Below, in pieces: positions 53,241-62,007 of a stretch of 64,000 bases of DNA (within the stretch, counting starts at the first letter, position 1; each line of letters begins with the position of its first letter). Made by a program: the position numbers and the translations under genes. Below the pieces are notes generated by a model. It had not been told where the DNA came from. It worked only from the letters and a program-made list of their open reading frames with translations, and did not search any database. Origin of the DNA: Ihuprevotella massiliensis (lineage in GTDB: Bacteria > Bacteroidota > Bacteroidia > Bacteroidales > Bacteroidaceae); contig LT608321.1 in assembly GCA_900095835.1 (NCBI GenBank), positions 2,106,127 through 2,170,126 of the forward strand, given 5' to 3'.

Positions 53241-54046
53241 TCCCCACACTGTGAACAGAAACGGTCGTTCTTTCGCACCCGGTGTCCGCAGCGAGGGCAA
53301 CATCCATGTTGCACTGGCTTGGAGGTTTCATCGACAAATGTAGCCGTCACGATACCCGTGGGGACAGCAATGATGGTATAACCCAACAGCATCACCATCG
53401 ACGAGAGGAATTTCCCCGTAGGGGTCACAGGAGTGACGTCGCCAAATCCCACAGTGGTCATCGTCACGATGGCATAATAAACCGAAGTGCCCAAATCGGT
53501 GAACTGCGTGTGGGGTGCGTTGCCCTCTACAATGTACATCAGTGTGCCGATGCAGGTGACCAAGATGAGGACAAAGAGAAAAAAGACCAGAATCTTGTTG
53601 AAACTCCTGCGCAGCGATTCCAAGAGGAGGTAGCCCTCATTGAGGAAGCTGAAGAGGCGAAACACGCGAAACACGCGAATGAACCGTATGGAGCGAAGCA
53701 AAAGCATATAGCGTGCTCCGGGGAAGATGAACGCCAGATAGGGCGGAAGGGTGGAGATGAGGTCGATGATGCCAAAGAAACTCAATGCATATTGCATGGG
53801 ACGTCGCGTGCAATAGAGACGTGCCGCATAGTCGAAGGTGAAGATCACGGCAAAGACGTACTCCAAAATCTCGAGCGTTAATTGAAAGGGATGCGAGAGT
53901 GAGGGCATACTCTCCACAAAAGCCGTGATGATGCTTGCCAAGATGCCAATGATGAGCAAGACGTCATAAGTTTTTCCTGCCGGAGTGTCTGCCAAAAATA
54001 TGATGCGATATAGTCTTTCTTTATCTAACCAAGTGGGACATTTCAT
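53228..54046 (-). CDS. voltage-gated potassium channel with C-terminal zinc ribbon
   Basis: 272 aa inner-membrane six-helix channel. The S4 helix has arginines every third residue (118-130, RSIRFIRVFRVFR), the pore filter is TVGFGD (198-203), and a C-terminal zinc ribbon has Cys250, Cys253, Cys264 and Cys267. Bacteroidetes Kv-like channels often have this length; the zinc ribbon tail may bind metal or aid tetramer assembly. The final codons and stop come from a 15-bp repeat array. No operon partner. Confidence 0.9.
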   Translation of the reverse strand: MKCPTWLDKERLYRIIFLADTPAGKTYDVLLIIGILASIITAFVESMPSLSHPFQLTLEILEYVFAVIFTFDYAARLYCTRRPMQYALSFFGIIDLISTLPPYLAFIFPGARYMLLLRSIRFIRVFRVFRLFSFLNEGYLLLESLRRSFNKILVFFLFVLILVTCIGTLMYIVEGNAPHTQFTDLGTSVYYAIVTMTTVGFGDVTPVTPTGKFLSSMVMLLGYTIIAVPTGIVTATFVDETSKPVQHGCCPRCGHRVRKNDRFCSQCGEKLV

Positions 54047-54106
54047 ACAATCAGGGACGTTTTTATGGGTATCAAGCCTTTGGTACCATCGGAATGTTTA
54101 CTTTTT

Positions 54107-54216
54107 GTGCGAACCATGAGGGCTACTTGTGTGAACTATGTAGTCATATTGTACTAACTATGTGGACTTATAGTACTAACCATGAGGTCTACTTCTACTG
54201 ACTAAGTGGTCGGGTG
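54107..54216. repeat. 22-bp degenerate tandem array (5 units)
   Basis: Five 22-base units begin at 54107, 54129, 54151, 54173 and 54195, of the type GTACTAACTATGTGGACTTA. It lies upstream of the potassium channel gene on the minus strand. Confidence 0.9.
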
Positions 54217-54429
54217 CTGGTGTCATCGTCGGTTCTCATAGAGAGTTTGCCGCGAGCGGCAGTTGCACTCAAGCTGTAGTCCTTGCTTTTTCACCATAGT
54301 TCTGCGCAAAGTTACAAATTCGTGCGTAGATAAGGCGGATTATTTCCCTAGAATGTGCTAAGCACAGGAGAGAGAAGGGGGAGAAAAGGAGGACATTGTG
54401 GGAAGAAGTCCAAGAAATCTTGGACAAAG

Positions 54430-54490
54430 GAAAACCTTTCTCGGAGATTTTCTGAAAAAAGTGGGAGTTTTTTCGAGATTTTCCGGAGAA
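54430..54490. repeat. 21-bp AAAACGTSGGAG family array, locus F (short)
   Basis: CTCGGAGATTTTCTGAAAAA and GTGGGAGTTTTTTCGAGATT are about three diverged units. The rest of the gap 54217-54797 holds no gene I can support. Confidence 0.6.
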
Positions 54491-54797
54491 TGAAAATTGC
54501 ACCCTCTGAGATGTTGCGAAACACGCGGGGATAATCTTGATGAGAAGGGACCATTTTTATGTAGATACTCCGCTATCTCGGTGGAGACGAAAGATAAAAT
54601 GGAGTGCCGAAGGGAAGCAGTGGGGAAGGGGAGGATGTGATTATCTTGTTCAGAATCGAGAGGATGGACTTGCATTTTGTGAAAAAAACAAAGAAAAAGG
54701 AAGACACACGCAGAAGTGACGCGAGAAGAGAAAATGGAGTCGAAAAAAAAGAACAGAAAAATCTCATTCGATATTTCTTTAATCACTAGGAAATCAT

Positions 54798-54805
54798 TAC
54801 CTTTG
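54798..54805 (+). promoter_or_regulatory. -7 box of the nifJ promoter
   Basis: TACCTTTG followed by CAG; a TTC lies 20 bases upstream in place of TTG. It implies a leader of about 318 bases before the nifJ ATG, in which CTGACTAGCC occurs twice (54862 and 54990 region). Confidence 0.55.
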
Positions 54806-55129
54806 CAGCATACATTGTAATCATTACAGCCCTGCTTGCCCTCATCGACAAGCATTCTGGCCTGACTAGCCAGCTCTGAGTAGACAAGATTGCCGTAGAC
54901 ATGCTTAGACGTTGAACACGAAGCGTTAAGCGTTGGAGACCGTGCATCAGCCTCTTTCGTTTTTTGCTCTCGCTCCACCATCTAATGCCCTGACTAGCCT
55001 ATAACTCCGCCCTGCACAAAGGGACATTCTTTAGAGATATAGACTAGCAATTCGTGTCGAAGGACTTATATATCACGCCTACTCCTTAAGGACATAAACA
55101 ACAACATAACAATAAAAACCATAGGCTCT

Positions 55130-58100
55130 ATGGCAAAGAAATTCATTACTTGTGATGGTAACCAAGCCGCTGCACACATCGCTTATATGTTTAGCGAAGT
55201 GGCAGCTATCTATCCCATCACCCCCTCGTCTACAATGGCGGAATATGTCGATGACTGGTCGGCACAAGGTCGCAAAAACATGTTTGGCGAAACCGTACTC
55301 GTGCAGGAAATGCAGAGTGAAGGTGGCGCTGCAGGTGCTGTGCACGGCTCACTTCAGGCAGGTGCATTGACCTCTACTTTCACCGCATCTCAAGGTCTTC
55401 TCTTGATGATCCCCAATATGTATAAGATTGCGGGTGAATTCCTCCCTTGCGTGTTCCACGTTTCCGCTCGTACCATTGCCTCTCACGCACTCTCCATCTT
55501 CGGTGACCACCAAGACGTAATGTCTGCTCGTCAGACAGGTTTCGCCATGTTGGCAGAAGGTTCTGTGCAAGAAGTGATGGACTTGGCTGGTGTGGCTCAC
55601 TTGGCTTCTATCAAAACTCGCGTGCCTTTCATGAACTTCTTCGATGGTTTCCGCACTTCGCACGAAATCCAGAAGATTGAAATGCTCGAAACTGAGGATT
55701 TGAAGCCCCTCGTTGACCAACAAGCTCTCTCTGATTTCCGCAATCGCGCCCTCACGCCTGAGCGTCCTGTGGCTCGCGGTATGGCTGAAAACCCCGAAAC
55801 CTTCTTTGCTCACCGCGAAAGTTGCAACCCCTTCTACGAGGCTGTGCCTGAAGTGGTGGAAGAATACATGAACGAAATCTCTCGCATCACAGGTCGCAAG
55901 TATGGTCTCTTCAACTATTATGGTGACCCCGAAGCTGATCGCGTGATTATTCTCATGGGTTCTGCCACTGAAGCTGCACGCGAAGCCATCGACTATCTCC
56001 GTGAAGAGAAGGGTGAAAAGGTGGGTCTCGTGAGCGTACACCTCTATCGTCCTTTCTCTGTGAAGCACCTTCTCGCTGCTGTGCCCAAGACGGCAAAGCG
56101 CATCGCTGTGCTTGACCGCACGAAAGAACCTGGCGCTAACGGCGAACCTCTCTACCTCGATGTGAAGGAAGCCTATTATGGTTTGGAAAATGCTCCTCTC
56201 ATCGTGGGCGGTCGCTACGGTTTGGGTTCAAACGACACCACGCCTGCACAAATCATGTCGGTGTATGAAAACCTCCAATTGCCCGAACCTAAGAACCACT
56301 TCACCGTGGGCATCGTGGACGACGTGACCTTCACGTCACTTCCCCAGAAGGAAGAAATCAGCCTCGGCGGTGAAGGCATGTTCCAAGCTAAGTTCTATGG
56401 TCTCGGTGCTGACGGTACTGTTGGTGCTAACAAGAACTCTGTGAAAATCATCGGTGAAACAACCGATAAATACTGCCAAGCTTACTTCTCTTACGACTCT
56501 AAGAAGTCTGGTGGTTTCACTTGCTCTCACCTCCGCTTCGGTGATCACCCCATCCGTTCTACCTATTTGGTGAACACCCCTAACTTTGTGGCTTGCCACG
56601 TGCAGAGCTACATGCACATGTATGACGTGTTGCGCGGTATTCAACCCAATGGTACTTTCCTCCTCAACACCCTTTGGGAAGGTGAAGACCTCGTGCGTAA
56701 TATGCCTAACAAAATCAAGCGCATCCTTGCTCAACGCAACATCACGGTCTACACCATCAACGCTACCAAGATTGCTCGCGAAATTGGTCTTGGCAATCGC
56801 ACTAACACCATCCTCCAAAGTGCCTTCTTCCGCATCACCAACGTGATTCCTGTGGACAAGGCTGTCAAGGAGATGAAGTACTTCATCGAGAAGACTTACG
56901 GCAAGAAGGGTCAAGACATCGTAGACAAGAACTACGCAGCCGTAGATCGCGGTGGAGAATACCAAGAATTCCCCGTAGATCCCGCTTGGGCTTCTCTCGC
57001 TGACGACGCTAAGGTGGACGATGGCGCTCCTGCATTCATCACCGACATTGCTCGCGTCATCAATGCACAAATGGGTAATGACCTCCCCGTGAGTGCCTTC
57101 AAGGGCTTGGAAGATGGTACTTGGCACCAAGGTACTGCCGCTTACGAAAAGCGCGGTGTGGCTGCCTATGTGCCCGCTTGGGATTTGGAAAACTGTATCC
57201 AATGTAACAAGTGTGCTTATGTTTGTCCTCACGCTTGTATCCGTCCCTTCGTGATGGATGAAGCCGAATTGGCTGCGTCTCCCAACTTGAGTGCTATCGA
57301 AATGAAGGCTCCTGCCCAAATGAAGGGTATGAACTTCCGCATCCAAATCTCTGTGCTCGACTGCACAGGTTGCTCAAACTGCGTAGACGTTTGCCCTGGT
57401 CGTCCTAAGACTGGTAAGGCACTCTCTATGTCTCCTCTCCAAGACCAACTTGGCGAAGCCGACAACTGGAAGTATCTCACAGAGAAGGTGACCAACAAGG
57501 GCCATCTCGTGGATGCTGCTTCCAACCCCAAGAACTCACAGTTTGTACAACCTCTCTTCGAGTTCTCCGGTGCTTGCGCTGGTTGTGGTGAAACTCCTTA
57601 CGTGAAGCTCGTTTCGCAACTCTTCGGTGACCGCGAAATGGTGGCGAACGCTACAGGTTGCTCATCCATCTACTCAGCTTCTATCCCCTCCACGCCTTAC
57701 ACCACCAACGCAGAAGGTCATGGTCCTGCATGGGCTAACTCACTCTTCGAAGACTTCTGCGAATTTGGTCTCGGTATGACGCTTGCCAACAAGAAGATGC
57801 GCTCACGCATCGAACTCATCTTCAAGGATGCTATCGCCAATGGTGGTGAGCACGTGAGCGAAGAGTTCAAGGCTGCTGCTGCAGAATGGCTCGAAGTGAA
57901 GGATGATGCTGCTGGTTCTAAGGCTGCTGCTGCGAAGCTCAAGCCCATGATTGCCGCTGGCAAGGCTGCAGGTTGTCCCGTTAGCAAGCAACTCGACGAA
58001 CTTTCTCACTATCTCACCAAGCGTTCACAATGGATCATCGGTGGTGACGGTGCTGCTTACGACATCGGTTACGGTGGTCTCGACCACGTCATCGCATCGG

Positions 58101-58708
58101 GTGAAGACGTTAACATCCTCGTCCTCGACACTGAGGTGTACTCTAACACCGGTGGACAGTCTTCTAAGTCCACTCCTACGGGTGCTGTGGCTAAGTTTGC
58201 TGCTTCTGGTAAGCGCATTCGCAAGAAAGACCTCGGTTTGATTGCCACTACTTATGGCTACGTTTACGTGGCACAGGTAGCGATGGGCGCCGACCACAAC
58301 CAAACCCTCAAGGCTATCCGTGAGGCTGAGGCTTATCCTGGTCCATCTCTCATCATCGCTTACTCACCTTGTATTGCACACGGCTTGAAGGCTGGTATGG
58401 GTAAGAGCCAACACGAAGAAGAACTCGCTGTGAAGTGCGGTTACTGGCATCTCTGGCGCTACAATCCTGCGCTTGAAGACCAAGGAAAGAACCCATTCTC
58501 ACTCGACTCTAAGGCTCCCAACTGGGCAGACTTCCAAGACTTCCTCACTGGTGAGGTGCGTTTCCAAGCGCTCAAGAAGCAATTCCCCGAACAAGCTAAA
58601 GAACTCTTCCAGGCTTGCGAAGAAAATGCTCGTCGTCGCTACCAAAGCTACGTGCGCATGACTCAGCAAGATTGGAGTCTCCCCGAGGCTGAAACAGCTG
58701 AAGCATAA
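55130..58708 (+). CDS. nifJ: pyruvate:ferredoxin (flavodoxin) oxidoreductase
   Basis: 1192 aa single-chain enzyme converting pyruvate and CoA to acetyl-CoA, CO2 and reduced ferredoxin; central in anaerobes. Domains in order: pyrimidine-binding N-terminal domain (YPITPSSTMAEYVDDW at about 24-39), transketolase-like domain II, CoA domain III, two 4Fe-4S clusters (Cys689/692/695/699 and Cys745/748/751/755), a third cluster region (GACAGCGETPY) and the TPP site (GGDGAAYDIGYGGLDHV). Length is normal for the family. Codon use is strongly biased, as in highly expressed genes. It is monocistronic with a long leader and a strong terminator. Confidence 0.98.
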   Translation: MAKKFITCDGNQAAAHIAYMFSEVAAIYPITPSSTMAEYVDDWSAQGRKNMFGETVLVQEMQSEGGAAGAVHGSLQAGALTSTFTASQGLLLMIPNMYKIAGEFLPCVFHVSARTIASHALSIFGDHQDVMSARQTGFAMLAEGSVQEVMDLAGVAHLASIKTRVPFMNFFDGFRTSHEIQKIEMLETEDLKPLVDQQALSDFRNRALTPERPVARGMAENPETFFAHRESCNPFYEAVPEVVEEYMNEISRITGRKYGLFNYYGDPEADRVIILMGSATEAAREAIDYLREEKGEKVGLVSVHLYRPFSVKHLLAAVPKTAKRIAVLDRTKEPGANGEPLYLDVKEAYYGLENAPLIVGGRYGLGSNDTTPAQIMSVYENLQLPEPKNHFTVGIVDDVTFTSLPQKEEISLGGEGMFQAKFYGLGADGTVGANKNSVKIIGETTDKYCQAYFSYDSKKSGGFTCSHLRFGDHPIRSTYLVNTPNFVACHVQSYMHMYDVLRGIQPNGTFLLNTLWEGEDLVRNMPNKIKRILAQRNITVYTINATKIAREIGLGNRTNTILQSAFFRITNVIPVDKAVKEMKYFIEKTYGKKGQDIVDKNYAAVDRGGEYQEFPVDPAWASLADDAKVDDGAPAFITDIARVINAQMGNDLPVSAFKGLEDGTWHQGTAAYEKRGVAAYVPAWDLENCIQCNKCAYVCPHACIRPFVMDEAELAASPNLSAIEMKAPAQMKGMNFRIQISVLDCTGCSNCVDVCPGRPKTGKALSMSPLQDQLGEADNWKYLTEKVTNKGHLVDAASNPKNSQFVQPLFEFSGACAGCGETPYVKLVSQLFGDREMVANATGCSSIYSASIPSTPYTTNAEGHGPAWANSLFEDFCEFGLGMTLANKKMRSRIELIFKDAIANGGEHVSEEFKAAAAEWLEVKDDAAGSKAAAAKLKPMIAAGKAAGCPVSKQLDELSHYLTKRSQWIIGGDGAAYDIGYGGLDHVIASGEDVNILVLDTEVYSNTGGQSSKSTPTGAVAKFAASGKRIRKKDLGLIATTYGYVYVAQVAMGADHNQTLKAIREAEAYPGPSLIIAYSPCIAHGLKAGMGKSQHEEELAVKCGYWHLWRYNPALEDQGKNPFSLDSKAPNWADFQDFLTGEVRFQALKKQFPEQAKELFQACEENARRRYQSYVRMTQQDWSLPEAETAEA

Positions 58709-58727
58709 GCCTTAACACTGACTATAA

Positions 58728-58762
58728 GCGTGACATCCTAGTGCAGGGTGTCGCGCTTTTCG
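58728..58762 (+). terminator. terminator of nifJ
   Basis: Stem GCGTGACATCC/GGGTGTCGCGC (one G-T pair) with a 7-base loop, followed by TTTTCG. It shares the core CGTGACATCC with the hairpins at 58778 and 61229. Confidence 0.85.
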
Positions 58763-58771
58763 TTTACCAAT

Positions 58772-58810
58772 AAAAACAACGCGACATTCTACATCGGAAT
58801 GTCGCGTTTT
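58772..58810 (-). terminator. terminator of the DUF697-like gene (bidirectional)
   Basis: Perfect 12-bp stem AACGCGACATTC/GAATGTCGCGTT with a 7-base loop, T-rich on both sides. It is 88 bases beyond the minus-strand stop at 58898. Confidence 0.8.
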
Positions 58811-58897
58811 CGTTGGAAGAAGTCTTTGAAGGCTCGCGGTGTTTGCGCTGAATTGCGCAACAGAGGGCTTATGCAAGCAGTAGCTTTAGAGAAAAGG

Positions 58898-59455
58898 CTA
58901 AGATTTGTAGCCCTTCTTCGCAGAACTGATGAAGTCTTTCAAGAAGGTTGATTCCTTCAACACCTTGTTCACCGCTTGTTGCAAGTCATTGGCAGAGAAA
59001 TTCTTGCCTTTGTTTTGCAGCATGTAGGAGAGTGCCATCAGATACACCCATCCCGAAGCCAGAGTGATGGCATAGAGCGTGCCGCTCATCAAAGCTGCAC
59101 CTGCCAAACTGCCGATACCTGGGATAAACTTCAGAGCGCTTGCCACGGTGCTCATAGCAGCAGCCGAAGCCAAGTTTGTAGCCACGCCAGCACCAATGGT
59201 TTTCAAAATGTTGTCGCCCACAGACACGCCCACTTTCTTGTTGATGAGCACATACATCGTCCAGATGTTGGCAGCGCCAGCCGCCACATCAGCACCGGGG
59301 ATGGGAATCCAGGCTGAGGCAACCGCGATTTTGCTGTGACGCTTCACGATGCCCACGATTTCTTGTGGGAAATTTGCACCGACAAACTTGTCCATACCTT
59401 GCATTGCGCCGTACACCTTCGTTGCCGCTTCCAGGAGTTTTTTGCTACTGTCCAT
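58898..59455 (-). CDS. DUF697-like small membrane protein
   Basis: 185 aa. Three or so hydrophobic stretches with AWIPIPGADVAAGAANIWTM (about 48-67), which resembles the IPIPG(V/A)D motif of DUF697 and related GTPase-associated membrane domains; LKFIPGIGSLAGAALMSGTL follows. It has no GTPase domain of its own. It is preceded 76 bases upstream by the EcsC-like gene, and both are minus strand, so they likely form a pair. Function unknown. Confidence 0.65.
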   Translation of the reverse strand: MDSSKKLLEAATKVYGAMQGMDKFVGANFPQEIVGIVKRHSKIAVASAWIPIPGADVAAGAANIWTMYVLINKKVGVSVGDNILKTIGAGVATNLASAAAMSTVASALKFIPGIGSLAGAALMSGTLYAITLASGWVYLMALSYMLQNKGKNFSANDLQQAVNKVLKESTFLKDFISSAKKGYKS

Positions 59456-59531
59456 TTGGATAGAAATTTATTGGGTTATAAAAAAGAGAGAATTCAATAG
59501 TTTTTGAGGGAAATGCGGATTTTCGCGTGGT

Positions 59532-60584
59532 TTATACTTCTTCCACCACTTCCACATATTCATCGCTGTGGTCCTCGTGGTGCGCGTGGCTGTCGTGGGC
59601 ATAATCTGCATCACTCGCCTGCATCACCGGGTGTTCCACCATAGCTTTGTGGAAGCGCGTCGCCACTTTCATAAAACTTGCGTAGGCGATACCACCATTG
59701 ATTACGCCACCCAAAATGGGAATAGCCTTTGCTACACCGCGGCCAAAGGTGTTTTTGGTAAGGTTAGTGCCCAACCATTTCGCCACCTGTTTGATGATGG
59801 GGTAGTAGAACGTCTTGGTTAGCGCCACGCGTGGCAAGCGCTTTGCCGTTTCGAGGGAGAGTTGTTGCACCAGTTTCGTCAATGCCTGCTGTGCAGCCTG
59901 CACACCGAAGGCAACACCCAGCATCACCGTGAGCTGATTGCGCGTATAGTCCGAGATTTTTCCGTTTTCGGTGAAATCCTCGTGACCGTAGAGGTAGCTC
60001 AACTTCTGCACCAAGCACATCAGTTGTCCATAGAATTGTGCTAAATCAGCAGGGATTGTGGCGAATAGGGTTAATCCACCGGGAATACCTGCGGCGAAGG
60101 AGAGTCCCGTGACGCATTTGGTGTGATAGCTGATGCAATTTTGCGCAATGAGTTTGAGCATTGGCAGTGAAATCACCGCAGGAGGGCAGGCAATAGCCGC
60201 CTCAAGTTGTTCGGGTTTGCACATGCCTTGGAGTTCGGTGCGGAGGAATTTGTCGCGATCCACCTTGACGAATGGCATTTTCAACGCAAGGTCGAGCACC
60301 TCGTCCCAGATTTGAATGTTGTTGTTAGTTTGATTTGTTTTCATATCTGAATGTTTTTCGGGTTTGTTGGTTTCGTTGGTTTCGTTTGGGAGAGCGTCCG
60401 CGTTGGAAGCCTCCGTTTGCTCACTGTCTCCAGTGGAAGTCTGAGCCTTGGTCTTGTTCGACATAGTAGCCTTCAAATTCTCTACGTCAATGTCTAAATT
60501 GAGATACGGGGGCCATCTTTTCTTACCGAAGAGTAGCTCCCAGAAACTGGGGTCAGGTCGTTTTATGGGTCCGTCAGGATACAT
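59532..60584 (-). CDS. EcsC-like membrane protein
   Basis: 350 aa. A charged, low-complexity N-terminus (1-85; threonine/asparagine/glutamate rich), then a helical hydrophobic domain containing AAGIPGGLTLFATIPADLAQ and FYGQLMCLVQKLSYLYG, which resemble the EcsC family, and a histidine/acidic tail (HDSHAHHEDHSDEYVEVVEE). It sits upstream of the DUF697-like gene. Role unknown; EcsC in Bacillus is linked to an ABC transporter and protease-related effects, which may not apply. The first ATG (60584) is used. Confidence 0.65.
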   Translation of the reverse strand: MYPDGPIKRPDPSFWELLFGKKRWPPYLNLDIDVENLKATMSNKTKAQTSTGDSEQTEASNADALPNETNETNKPEKHSDMKTNQTNNNIQIWDEVLDLALKMPFVKVDRDKFLRTELQGMCKPEQLEAAIACPPAVISLPMLKLIAQNCISYHTKCVTGLSFAAGIPGGLTLFATIPADLAQFYGQLMCLVQKLSYLYGHEDFTENGKISDYTRNQLTVMLGVAFGVQAAQQALTKLVQQLSLETAKRLPRVALTKTFYYPIIKQVAKWLGTNLTKNTFGRGVAKAIPILGGVINGGIAYASFMKVATRFHKAMVEHPVMQASDADYAHDSHAHHEDHSDEYVEVVEEV

Positions 60585-60665
60585 AGTTGTGTGACTTTTA
60601 GGGGGTAATAATTAGTGAATACTGGTGTAGCTGTTGCAACTTCGCCATCTGAGCAGCCTTGTGCG

Positions 60666-60782
60666 CTAGCATGAGGTGTAGGACGTCATTGCCATTTGTT
60701 GGAGGCTGCGCCACAGCTGTTGGGTGTGCTCAGCGTCCTTGCGCTGGTTGCGCACCATTTGTTCTAAGATTTTGTGATTCAT
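60666..60782 (-). CDS. possible small protein, perhaps frameshifted
   Basis: 38 codons from ATG 60782 (MNHKILEQMVRNQRKDAEHT...) to TAG 60666. In another frame the sequence continues without stop as GNDVLHLMLAHKAAQMAKLQ to a TAA at about 60602, so a one-base difference would give a helical protein of roughly 60 residues. It lies between a tandem-repeat leader and the EcsC-like gene on the same strand. No family recognised. Confidence 0.3.
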   Translation of the reverse strand: MNHKILEQMVRNQRKDAEHTQQLWRSLQQMAMTSYTSC

Positions 60783-60821
60783 GATGGTTATTATTTAAGA
60801 GTTGTGTTTAGAGCATTCTAT

Positions 60822-61036
60822 TTATTAGGATTTGCCGTCGTTTCATCCGGTGTTTTTTTAGGGGGCTGTTCCTCGTATGAACTGGGTGCATCCTTCGTCG
60901 TTATTCACCTATTAGGATTTACCGTCGTTTCATCCGGTGTTTTTTAGGGGCTGTTTCTCGTATGAACTGGGTGCATCCTTCGTCGTTATTCACCTATTAG
61001 GGTTTGCCGTCGTTTCATCCGGTGTTTTTTTTAGGG
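60822..61036. repeat. 85-87-bp tandem array (2.5 units)
   Basis: ATTAGGATTTGCCGTCGTTT begins at 60824, 60911 and 60996 (87 and 85 apart). Each unit contains TTTCATCCGGTG, a T-run, GGGGGCTGTT and GAACTGGGTGCATCCTTCG. It lies in the predicted leader of the EcsC-like gene pair. Confidence 0.9.
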
Positions 61037-61058
61037 GGCTTTTGTCTTGATGACAATG

Positions 61059-61066
61059 CAAAGATA
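61059..61066 (-). promoter_or_regulatory. -7 box of the EcsC/DUF697-like operon
   Basis: TATCTTTG on the minus strand, followed by C; a TTA lies 20 bases upstream. The transcript would begin near 61052 and pass through the 86-bp array. Confidence 0.5.
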
Positions 61067-61228
61067 CAAGGGCTTCTGGCGGGGTGTAATATTTCTTATT
61101 TACTTTCGATGGATTATTTGCGAACTAGGTGCATGGTACAGAAACGATGCACCCATTATCGAAAAGACAAATAGGGGAATCCGATGCCTTTTTGCACCCA
61201 TTTTCTTTTTTGCCCTACGTGAAAGGGA

Positions 61229-61267
61229 CAAAAAAACGCGACATCCCGAGGTGGAATGTCGCGTTTT
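61229..61267. terminator. hairpin of the CGCGACATYCC family
   Basis: AAACGCGACATCCC opposite GGAATGTCGCGTTT (imperfect in the middle), T-rich on both sides. It is the third copy of the hairpin seen twice after nifJ. On the minus strand it lies beyond the end of rfbC (61391), so it is probably the terminator of rfbA-rfbC. The flank 61067-61228 shows no gene. Confidence 0.6.
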
Positions 61268-61390
61268 ACTTATAGCGTTAAGCAGAAGTCTTAGTAGAAG
61301 TGGGGGAACACTCAGCCGTGAAGACTGGTGAGTGGACAGACAGGGTAGGCGTCTTTTGTCGCTGCCTATCGGTGAGGGGGGAGAGCGTGT

Positions 61391-61960
61391 TTAATACAAC
61401 TCCTCGCCCCAAATGAAGTCGTGGGGAGCATCGGCAAGGAGAGGATGGCGCTGGTCTTTGGCACTCAAGATGGCGTCGGCAATGGGCATGCGCCAGTCGA
61501 TGTCGAGACGCTCATCCAAAAGAGAGATGCCTGCGTCCGACTCGGGAGCATAATAGTTGTCGCACTTGTATTGGAACACCGCTTCTTCGGAGAGAACGGC
61601 AAAACCATGCGCAAAACCGCGGGGGATGAAGAGCTGGAGATGATTGTCTTCGCTCAACTCCACCGCCACGTGCTGACCAAAGGTGGGACTGCCTTGGCGA
61701 ATGTCTACTGCCACATCGAGGACGCAACCGCGTGTGCAGCGCACGAGTTTGCTCTGCGTGTGGGGCATGCGCTGATAGTGAAGACCGCGCATCACACCGC
61801 GCGTGGAACAAGATTCGTTGTCTTGCACAAAATCGATGGGGCGCACTAAGCGGTTGAACTCTTGTTGGGAAAAGGATTCAAAGAAATATCCACGATCGTC
61901 GCGAAACAATCGAGGTTCGAGGATGACAACGTCGGGGATGGCGGTGGAATGAACAATCAT
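61391..61960 (-). CDS. rfbC: dTDP-4-dehydrorhamnose 3,5-epimerase
   Basis: 189 aa cupin-fold enzyme (RmlC) for the third step of dTDP-L-rhamnose synthesis. The start MIVHSTAIPDVVILEPRLFRDDRGYFFESF, catalytic His in MRGLHYQRMPH, LVRCTRG and FIPRGFAHGFAVLSE are canonical. The ATG at 61960 gives normal length. The frame continues upstream through the 21-bp array (62008-62115), which would add about 46 residues with PTFF repeats if an earlier start were used; I consider that unlikely. It follows rfbA on the minus strand. Confidence 0.96.
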   Translation of the reverse strand: MIVHSTAIPDVVILEPRLFRDDRGYFFESFSQQEFNRLVRPIDFVQDNESCSTRGVMRGLHYQRMPHTQSKLVRCTRGCVLDVAVDIRQGSPTFGQHVAVELSEDNHLQLFIPRGFAHGFAVLSEEAVFQYKCDNYYAPESDAGISLLDERLDIDWRMPIADAILSAKDQRHPLLADAPHDFIWGEELY

Positions 61961-62007
61961 TGTAGGAGATAAATCTGTGGTAGGTCGGAGGAGTGTGGGA
62001 GGATGAA

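Noticed and set aside
53172-53381. Short plus-strand frame starting with YANS-type repeats
   Set aside because: It is the 15-bp array and the antisense of the potassium channel gene.
54358-54981. Minus-strand frame of about 207 codons upstream of nifJ
   Set aside because: Phenylalanine/serine-rich translation of AT-rich intergenic DNA; it overlaps the nifJ promoter and has no domain.
61047-61331. Plus-strand frame of 94 codons after the 86-bp array
   Set aside because: It overlaps a promoter on the other strand and a terminator hairpin; its sequence resembles no protein.
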